39,050 nt of DNA from the NCBI GenBank assembly GCA_021813405.1, contig JAKAKS010000013.1, positions 1 to 39,050 on the forward strand, read 5' to 3'. Shown here piece by piece: positions 33,745 to 39,050 of this stretch. The translations under genes were made by a program, and so were the position numbers. Under the pieces are notes generated by a model. That model made no database searches. It had not been told where the DNA came from and saw only the letters and a list, made by a program, of their open reading frames with translations. Source of the DNA: Nitrospirota bacterium. GTDB lineage: Bacteria; Nitrospirota; Thermodesulfovibrionia; Thermodesulfovibrionales; JdFR-88. Every line of letters begins with the position of its first letter. The first letter of the stretch is position 1.

Positions 33745-34113
33745 TTAAAGCACCTCCGGGGCTAAAGAGATTATTTTCATGTATTCCTTCCACCTTAATT
33801 CCCTTGCTACCGGCCCGAATATTCTGGTGCCCACCGGGTCGCCCGCGGCGTTTATAAGCACCACGGCATTCTGGTCGAACCGGATATATGAGCCATCCGG
33901 CCTGCGATACTCTTTTTTAGTGCGCACCACAACAGCCTTGGCCTTGGACCCTTTTTTAACAGTGCCCTCGGGAGAGGACTCTTTTACGCTGACCATTATC
34001 AGATCGCCCAGTCCGGCATAGCGCCTGCGTGATCCGCCAAGTACCTTTATGCAGGCAACTTTCTTTGCGCCGGAATTATCCGCAACTTCAAGTATGCTTT
34101 GCACCTGTATCAT
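33745..34113 (-). CDS. rplN: 50S ribosomal protein L14
   Basis: 122 residues, exactly the common length. [38 protein letters not shown] and [11 protein letters not shown] are invariant L14 landmarks. Its ATG overlaps the rpsQ stop by 4 nt. Confidence 0.98.
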   Translation of the reverse strand: MIQVQSILEVADNSGAKKVACIKVLGGSRRRYAGLGDLIMVSVKESSPEGTVKKGSKAKAVVVRTKKEYRRPDGSYIRFDQNAVVLINAAGDPVGTRIFGPVARELRWKEYMKIISLAPEVL

Positions 34114-34376
34114 TTAGAGGCCTCCTGACTGGCCTGACCTCCGGTGAGCACCTCGGTTATCCTCCACCTTTTGTCCTTGGAAAGCGGCCTGGTCTCAACT
34201 ATGGTCACCCGGTCACCGGTTTTAGAGCGGTTGTCCTCGTCATGGGCCTTGAATTTCAGCACCTTCTTCATCGTCTTTTTATACGTAGGGTGCTGGAACA
34301 GCCTTGTGACGGCCACAACCCTGGTCTTGTCCATCTTGTCGCTGACAATCGTGCCTGTAAAAACCTTCCTGGCCAT
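34110..34376 (-). CDS. rpsQ: 30S ribosomal protein S17
   Basis: 88 residues, an OB-fold protein with [18 protein letters not shown], the segment [20 protein letters not shown] and [13 protein letters not shown]. It starts directly after the rpmC stop with no gap. Confidence 0.97.
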   Translation of the reverse strand: MARKVFTGTIVSDKMDKTRVVAVTRLFQHPTYKKTMKKVLKFKAHDEDNRSKTGDRVTIVETRPLSKDKRWRITEVLTGGQASQEASK

Positions 34377-34577
34377 CTACTTGCCACCCTCTTTTTTCTT
34401 TTCGGTTATTACCGTAAGGAGCCGGGCTATGTCTTTGCGGACAGCCCAGATCCTTTTGGGGTTCTCTATCTCGCCGGTGGCCTGCTGAAACCGGAGGTTG
34501 AAGAGTTCCTTTCTCAGATCGGCCTCTTTGGCCCTGAGTTCGTCAACAGTACTGTTTTTCAACTCCGCCGGTATCAT
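34377..34577 (-). CDS. rpmC: 50S ribosomal protein L29
   Basis: 66 residues, a helical hairpin: [38 protein letters not shown] and [17 protein letters not shown]29 surrounds the exit tunnel. Its ATG overlaps the rplP stop (ATGA). Confidence 0.97.
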   Translation of the reverse strand: MIPAELKNSTVDELRAKEADLRKELFNLRFQQATGEIENPKRIWAVRKDIARLLTVITEKKKEGGK

Positions 34578-34993
34578 AGCATCTCCTCCTGGCGTCTCAC
34601 GAAACTTGTGGACATGGGCAGCTTGTAGGACGCAAGCCTCATCGCCTCGCGGGCAACGTCTTCTGTAATGCCGGCCACCTCGTAAAGGATGCGCCCCGGC
34701 TTTATGACAGCCACCCAGTATTCGGGGGCGCCTTTGCCCTTGCCCATTCGCGTTTCAGCGGGCTTCTTGGTTATCGGCTTGTCCGGAAAAATCCTTATCC
34801 AGACCTTGCAGCCCCTCTTTGCGTGCCTTGTTATGGCAATTCTGGCTGCCTCTATCTGCCTGCTCGATATCCAGCCGGGTTCCAGCGCCTTAAGGCCGTA
34901 GTCCCCGAAGCTGACCTCGCTGCCCCTGTAGGCCTTGCCATTCATATTGCCCTTCATCGTCTTTCTGAACTTTACTTTTTTGGGCGCCAGCAT
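34574..34993 (-). CDS. rplP: 50S ribosomal protein L16
   Basis: 139 residues: [20 protein letters not shown], then [20 protein letters not shown] and [20 protein letters not shown], the L16 signature near the peptidyl-transferase centre. The sequence begins [10 protein letters not shown], where many relatives have LMPKR. It lies 14 nt after rpsC. Confidence 0.97.
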   Translation of the reverse strand: MLAPKKVKFRKTMKGNMNGKAYRGSEVSFGDYGLKALEPGWISSRQIEAARIAITRHAKRGCKVWIRIFPDKPITKKPAETRMGKGKGAPEYWVAVIKPGRILYEVAGITEDVAREAMRLASYKLPMSTSFVRRQEEML

Positions 34994-35007
34994 CTCTTAA
35001 AGACCCC

Positions 35008-35649
35008 TTATGATATCGAACTTTCGGGGAGAATGTCCCCGTGATATATCCAGACTTTTACGCCTATGATGCCATACGTGGTCCTGGCTTCGGCCAGGCC
35101 GTACTCTATGTCCGCCCTGAACGTATGAAGCGGTACCCTGCCTTCCCTGTACCATTCCGTGCGGGCAATCTCCGTACCGGCCAGCCTTCCGGAGCAGGAC
35201 ACTTTAATTCCAAGAGCGCCAAACCGCAGGGCCGATGCAACCGCCTTCTTCATGGCCCTCCTGAACGCCACCCTTTTTTCTATCTGAAGCGCAATGTTTT
35301 CGGCCACAAGCTGCGCGTCAATTTCGGGCTTTCTTATCTCCTTTATGTCCACGGCTACTTCTTTGCCCGTGGCTTCCTGGAGGTCTTTCCTGAGCTTCTC
35401 GGCCTCCGCGCCTTTCTTCCCGATAACTATGCCGGGGCGGGCCGTATGGATTATGGCCCTCAGCTTCTGCGCGGTCCTCTCGATCCCTATCCCAGACACA
35501 CCAGCGTGGTAAAGCCTGCGCTTAATCATTTTCCTGATGTGGTAATCCTCTACAAGCTGGTCCCCGAAGCCCTTCTTCTGGAACCACCTGGATTCCCAGT
35601 TCTTGACTATTCCCAGCCTTATTCCCGTCGGATGCGTCTTCTGCCCCAA
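35008..35649 (-). CDS. rpsC: 30S ribosomal protein S3
   Basis: 213 residues. [20 protein letters not shown], a KH domain with [18 protein letters not shown] and the C-terminal [21 protein letters not shown]3 lines the mRNA entry channel. It follows rplV by 11 nt. Confidence 0.98.
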   Translation of the reverse strand: MGQKTHPTGIRLGIVKNWESRWFQKKGFGDQLVEDYHIRKMIKRRLYHAGVSGIGIERTAQKLRAIIHTARPGIVIGKKGAEAEKLRKDLQEATGKEVAVDIKEIRKPEIDAQLVAENIALQIEKRVAFRRAMKKAVASALRFGALGIKVSCSGRLAGTEIARTEWYREGRVPLHTFRADIEYGLAEARTTYGIIGVKVWIYHGDILPESSIS

Positions 35650-35660
35650 GATCCTCCTCC

Positions 35661-35990
35661 TTACTCGTCCGAAAGCTCTATAGTAATATGCGACGTTCTT
35701 TTCCTGATTATATTGGCCCTGCCCATGGCCACGGGTTCCGTCCTCTTCAGCGTCGGCCCGCAGTCCACAACCGCTTTTTTAATCTTCATGCCCTCGGCGT
35801 CGGCGTTCTTCTGCTCCGCATTGGCCATGGCCGAACGAAGGGTCTTTGCCACGGGCTCAGCGCCCCTCCACTGCATGAACTTAAGCTCTGTTAGTGCCTG
35901 CCCGGCCTTCTTCCCTCTGATCAGATCTATGACCCGCCTGACCTTCCGGGGTGAAATCCTTATGTACTTTGTTATCGCCTTGACCTGCAC
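35661..35990 (-). CDS. rplV: 50S ribosomal protein L22
   Basis: 109 residues. [20 protein letters not shown] and the C-terminal [19 protein letters not shown] fit L22, whose hairpin lines the exit tunnel. It starts at GTG 35990, with AGGAG inside the end of rpsS as Shine-Dalgarno. Confidence 0.97.
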   Translation of the reverse strand: MQVKAITKYIRISPRKVRRVIDLIRGKKAGQALTELKFMQWRGAEPVAKTLRSAMANAEQKNADAEGMKIKKAVVDCGPTLKRTEPVAMGRANIIRKRTSHITIELSDE

Positions 35991-35993
35991 GCC

Positions 35994-36263
35994 CTACTCC
36001 TTCCCGGTGCCCGCGTGTCCCTTAAAAGTACGGGTGGGGGCAAACTCGCCTAATTTATGGCCTACCATGTTGTCCGTAACGTAAACAGGAATGAACTTCT
36101 TTCCGTTGTGCACGGCAAATGTAAAGCCTATGAAATCCGGTATTATCGTAGAGCGCCTGGACCATGTCTTTATCGGCTTCTTGTCACCGGCCTCCGCCTG
36201 CTTCTGCACCTTCTTAACGAGCTTTTCCTCTACAAAAGGCCCTTTCTTTAGGGACCTGGGCAT
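35994..36263 (-). CDS. rpsS: 30S ribosomal protein S19
   Basis: 89 residues: [39 protein letters not shown] and [17 protein letters not shown]19 lies on the 30S head. One base separates it from rplB. Confidence 0.98.
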   Translation of the reverse strand: MPRSLKKGPFVEEKLVKKVQKQAEAGDKKPIKTWSRRSTIIPDFIGFTFAVHNGKKFIPVYVTDNMVGHKLGEFAPTRTFKGHAGTGKE

Positions 36264-36264
36264 A

Positions 36265-37083
36265 TTATTTCCTCCTCCTGACTATATACTTGTCAGTGGT
36301 CTTGTTCCTGCGGGTCTTTACACCCTCGGGCTTACCCCAGGGCGAGCACGCCGGACGGCCGCCGGAACTTCTGCCCTCGCCGCCGCCGAGCGGGTGGTCT
36401 ACCGGGTTCATGACCACGCCACGAACATGCGGTCTCCTGCCTTTTTTAATCATCCTGCCGGCCTTGCCGTAGGTAATATTTTCGTGCTCGAGATTCCCAA
36501 CCTGGCCGATTGTGGCCATGCACACCGCAAGCACCATTCTCACCTCTCCGGAAGACAGCTTCAACTGAGCGTATTTATCATCCTTGGCAACCAGCTGCAC
36601 AGCCGCGCCGGCGCTTCTGGCAAGCTTCGCGCCGCCGCCAGGCCTCAGCTCTATATTGTGTATGAATGTGCCAAGCGGTATCTCCCTGATTGGAAGGGCG
36701 TTGCCGGTCTTTATGTCCGCGCCAGGCCCGGAGCTGACCATATCGCCCGGTTTCATACCATCGGGAGCAACAATATATCTTTTCTCGCCGTCGGCGTATT
36801 GCAAAAGCGCTATCCGGGAGGTCCTGTTAGGATCGTATTCTATCGTTGCCACTTTGGCAGGCACGCCAAACTTGTCACGCTTGAAATCTATTACCCTGTA
36901 TGCCCGCCTGACGCCCCCGCCTCTCCACCAAACGCTTATGCGCCCGGTGTTCATGCGGCCGCCGGTCTTCCTGATGCATTTCAGGAGCCCTTTTTCGGGG
37001 GCCGTAGCTGTCAGCTCGGAAAAATCGTGTCCGGACTGAAAGCGCCTGCCCGGAGAGGTCGGATTATATTTCTTGATCCCCAT
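36265..37083 (-). CDS. rplB: 50S ribosomal protein L2
   Basis: 272 residues. [27 protein letters not shown]-type sequence [20 protein letters not shown] and a KTR tail are diagnostic. L2 is essential for peptidyl transfer and subunit joining. It starts 3 nt after rplW. Confidence 0.98.
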   Translation of the reverse strand: MGIKKYNPTSPGRRFQSGHDFSELTATAPEKGLLKCIRKTGGRMNTGRISVWWRGGGVRRAYRVIDFKRDKFGVPAKVATIEYDPNRTSRIALLQYADGEKRYIVAPDGMKPGDMVSSGPGADIKTGNALPIREIPLGTFIHNIELRPGGGAKLARSAGAAVQLVAKDDKYAQLKLSSGEVRMVLAVCMATIGQVGNLEHENITYGKAGRMIKKGRRPHVRGVVMNPVDHPLGGGEGRSSGGRPACSPWGKPEGVKTRRNKTTDKYIVRRRK

Positions 37084-37086
37084 CTG

Positions 37087-37371
37087 CTACCCCTCTATGA
37101 AATCCAGTTTTTCGCCCTTTTTGAGCGTTATGACGGCCTTTTTCCTGTCAGAGGACATGCCAACCGACTTGCCCCACCTCTTTTTTTTGCCATGCGACTT
37201 TATCGTTGCCACGCTCTCCACTTTTACCTTAAAAAGTTCCTCCATGGCCTTTTTGATCTCTATCTTATTGGCCTTCGGGTTCACTTCAACCAGCACCTTA
37301 TTATAGGCTTCCTTCATAGCGGCGCCTTTTTCGGTTAAGAGCGGCTTTTTTATAATCGAATATACTGTCAT
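37087..37371 (-). CDS. rplW: 50S ribosomal protein L23
   Basis: 94 residues. IIKKPLLTEKGAAMKEAYNK, VNPKANKIEIKKAMEELFKV and the basic loop GKKKRWGKSVG. L23 docks trigger factor and SRP at the tunnel exit. It overlaps the rplD stop by 4 nt. Confidence 0.97.
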   Translation of the reverse strand: MTVYSIIKKPLLTEKGAAMKEAYNKVLVEVNPKANKIEIKKAMEELFKVKVESVATIKSHGKKKRWGKSVGMSSDRKKAVITLKKGEKLDFIEG

Positions 37372-37991
37372 AGCGGCCTCTCCTCCAGCGCCTTCATGGC
37401 CCCGGCTGTAACAAGAAGCAGGTCGGAGGCCAGGACGTCATATATATTCAGGTCTTTCGCCTGTGCAACCATCAACCCTGGCACATTCCTGGCTGAAAGC
37501 ATCAGGTTTTCGTCCTGCCCGTCCAGCACTATCATCGTGAACCTGCCCGCCGCACCCAGGGCATTCAACACACCCGCCATCTCCCTGGTTTTAGGCGCAG
37601 TGAATTTAAAGGAATCTATCACCTGCACGCTGCCTTCAACAATCTTGGTTGAAAGCGCGGCAAACAACGCTTTTCGCCTTGCCGTTTTGGGAATCTCATA
37701 AGAGTAATCCCTTGGCTGGGGGCCGAATATCGTTCCGCCGCCCCTCCACAACGGAGACCGGCTGCTGCCCGAGCGGGCCCTGCCCGTATGCTTCTGCTTC
37801 CAGGGCTTCTTGCCGCCGCCGGACACCAGCCCCTTGGTTTTTGTGGCATGGGTACCCTGCCTCTGATTGGCAAGATAGTTTACTACCGCCTCGTGCATAA
37901 GCGGCTGGCTGCCTTCTATTGAAAACCTCTCGGAGAGGTCCATCTTGCCAACCACCTTGTTGCTTGTGTCTTTTATATCAATCTGCGGCAT
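37368..37991 (-). CDS. rplD: 50S ribosomal protein L4
   Basis: 207 residues. The long loop that reaches into the exit tunnel is seen in KKPWKQKHTGRARSGSSRSP followed by LWRGGGTIFGPQPRDY. C-terminal LNIYDVLASDLLLVTAGAMK ends the fold. In some bacteria L4 represses the S10 operon; no leader can be seen here because the operon start lies outside the window. Confidence 0.98.
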   Translation of the reverse strand: MPQIDIKDTSNKVVGKMDLSERFSIEGSQPLMHEAVVNYLANQRQGTHATKTKGLVSGGGKKPWKQKHTGRARSGSSRSPLWRGGGTIFGPQPRDYSYEIPKTARRKALFAALSTKIVEGSVQVIDSFKFTAPKTREMAGVLNALGAAGRFTMIVLDGQDENLMLSARNVPGLMVAQAKDLNIYDVLASDLLLVTAGAMKALEERPL

Positions 37992-37994
37992 CGA

Positions 37995-38624
37995 TTAATC
38001 CGCCTTTCTTATTTCCACAACGGAGCCGCGCGCTCCGGGAACCGCGCCTTTAAGAAGTATCAGGTTCTGCTCGCCCCTAACTTCCACTACCTCAACGTTC
38101 TTCGTTGTTACCCGCTCCGCCCCCATATGTCCCGGCAGCGTCTTGCCTTTCCACACGCGAGAAGGAAAAGAGCTTGCGCCGATGGAACCCGGGGCCCTGT
38201 TGAACATGGAGCCATGAGAGGACGGGCCACCACTGTAGCCATGCCTTTTCATTACACCCTGAAAGCCCTTGCCCTTGGAGGTACCGCTTACGGACACTTT
38301 ATCGCCTTTGGCAAATTTTTCAACCGTTACGGTATCGCCTACCTTCAGCCCGCCCATCTTGAATTCCCTGAGCTTGCGGCAGGGGGTTTTGGCGCCGGCT
38401 TTCTCGAAGACGCCCTTCGTTGGTTTGTTCACCCGTTTGGGCTTGCTCTCCTCAAAGAAGCCGATCTTTGCTGCCTCATACCCGTGCTTTTCGAGTGTTT
38501 TCATCTCAATCACCTGGCCCGGCTTGGCCTCTATGACCGTGACCGGCACAAGCCGCCCGTCCCCGGTGAATACCTGGGTCATCCCAAGCTTTTTGCCTAC
38601 TATACCAGTGACGGCGCCGTTCAT
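37995..38624 (-). CDS. rplC: 50S ribosomal protein L3
   Basis: 209 residues. [20 protein letters not shown] at the start and the conserved loop [20 protein letters not shown] with [13 protein letters not shown]. It follows rpsJ with an ATGA overlap and precedes rplD by 3 nt. Confidence 0.98.
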   Translation of the reverse strand: MNGAVTGIVGKKLGMTQVFTGDGRLVPVTVIEAKPGQVIEMKTLEKHGYEAAKIGFFEESKPKRVNKPTKGVFEKAGAKTPCRKLREFKMGGLKVGDTVTVEKFAKGDKVSVSGTSKGKGFQGVMKRHGYSGGPSSHGSMFNRAPGSIGASSFPSRVWKGKTLPGHMGAERVTTKNVEVVEVRGEQNLILLKGAVPGARGSVVEIRKAD

Positions 38625-38944
38625 TGTTTTATCTCCACGTCCACTCCGGCAGCTATCTCCAGCTTCATCAGTGCGTCCATAGTCTGCTGAGTGGGCTCAT
38701 ATATATCGATGATCCTCTTGTGCGTCCTGATCTCGAACTGCTCCCTGGACTTCCTGTCCACATGCGGACTCCTAAGCACGGTGTACTTGCTGATCCTGGT
38801 CGGCAGCGGCACCGGCCCCGCCACCCTTGCTCCGGTCCTGCGGGCGGCCTCCACAATCTCCCTGACGGACTGGTCCAGCAGCCTGTGATCATAGGCCCGA
38901 AGCTTTATTCTTATCTTCTGCTGATTTAAAGTAGTCACAGTCAC
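38621..38944 (-). CDS. rpsJ: 30S ribosomal protein S10
   Basis: 107 residues with [38 protein letters not shown] and [17 protein letters not shown]10 (NusE) also takes part in antitermination. GTG 38944 follows AGG closely and gives a few residues more than usual; GTG 38938 is an alternative. It begins only 6 nt after the tuf stop, so it is probably co-transcribed with tuf. Confidence 0.97.
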   Translation of the reverse strand: MTVTTLNQQKIRIKLRAYDHRLLDQSVREIVEAARRTGARVAGPVPLPTRISKYTVLRSPHVDRKSREQFEIRTHKRIIDIYEPTQQTMDALMKLEIAAGVDVEIKQ

Positions 38945-38950
38945 TTTTAC

Positions 38951-39050
38951 CTATTCCTGTATCGCCGTAACCACGCCGGCCCCGACAGTCCTGCCGCCTT
39001 CGCGGATGGCGAACCTAAGCCCTTCTTCCATGGCCACAGGCCCGATAAGC
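38951..39050 (-). CDS. tuf: Elongation factor Tu, C-terminal end only (cut by window edge)
   Basis: The last 32 codons read [20 protein letters not shown], then [12 protein letters not shown] and TAG (38953-38951). This is the invariant C-terminus of EF-Tu. The rest lies beyond the window. It places the str operon end directly before S10, as in many bacteria. Confidence 0.95.
   Translation of the reverse strand, partial: LIGPVAMEEGLRFAIREGGRTVGAGVVTAIQE

Noticed and set aside
36091-37338. 415-codon plus-strand open frame across rplB and rplW
   Set aside because: Antisense shadow of conserved ribosomal genes with no family features.

Overview
The window is one stretch of a bacterial chromosome that is moderately GC-rich and organised in long minus-strand operons. 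Only trpC-trpF, one 74-residue gene and the mobile-element debris at the left edge clearly read on the plus strand. The gene set suggests a Gram-negative-type anaerobe or microaerophile: a lipoprotein with a BON domain, FeoB iron uptake under a DtxR-type regulator, an AhbD-like radical SAM haem enzyme and a very large STAND/BTAD regulator. Nitrospirota or a deltaproteobacterial lineage would fit, but this is an inference from gene content and I could not test it.

Layout. (1) 1-800 is a graveyard of mobile DNA: the C-terminus of a REP-associated (RAYT) transposase, two 33-bp tandem repeats, the C-terminal part of an IS4-type transposase and a pair of 24-bp REP-like repeats. (2) 741-1394 encodes an orphan Nmad2-domain protein. 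(3) 1395-2004 has no secure gene but holds one copy of a diverged ~120-bp block whose second copy lies near 18.9 kb. (4) 2005-5921 is ilvD-ilvB-ilvN (branched-chain amino acids), with an intrinsic terminator just upstream. (5) 6041-13150 is hflX - ahbD-like - hemE - hemH - hemG - secreted cyclophilin - DUF465, with mostly 4-nt overlaps. (6) 13243-14672 is trpC-trpF. (7) 14687-18220 holds a BON lipoprotein and feoB - dtxR/feoA - queF, with a near-consensus promoter and a palindromic operator before feoB. (8) 18372-23220 is an accessory patch: a small HTH protein, the second ~120-bp block, a 1068-residue STAND/BTAD regulator, a divergent 74-residue protein of unknown function and a hotdog thioesterase. 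(9) 23277-24536 is rho, with its own promoter and intrinsic terminator. (10) 24842-39050 is the alpha, spc and S10 ribosomal gene cluster, ending in the 3' end of tuf.

The ribosomal cluster is conventional, with two departures. The L30 gene (rpmD) is missing, and rpsE runs straight into rplO with a 38-nt overlap. No adk lies between secY and map.

Three observations stand out. First, hemH and hflX both appear to start at ATA codons: each conserved N-terminus begins there, a Shine-Dalgarno-like sequence sits upstream, and no ATG/GTG/TTG in that frame would restore it. Second, the diverged ~120-bp block occurs twice, in opposite orientation 17 kb apart, with a 23-bp identical core, a G/C hairpin at conserved distance and a small HTH gene beside the intact copy. 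Third, an AhbD-like enzyme of the siroheme-dependent haem route sits in one operon with HemE, HemH and HemG of the protoporphyrin route. No tRNA, rRNA or CRISPR array was seen.
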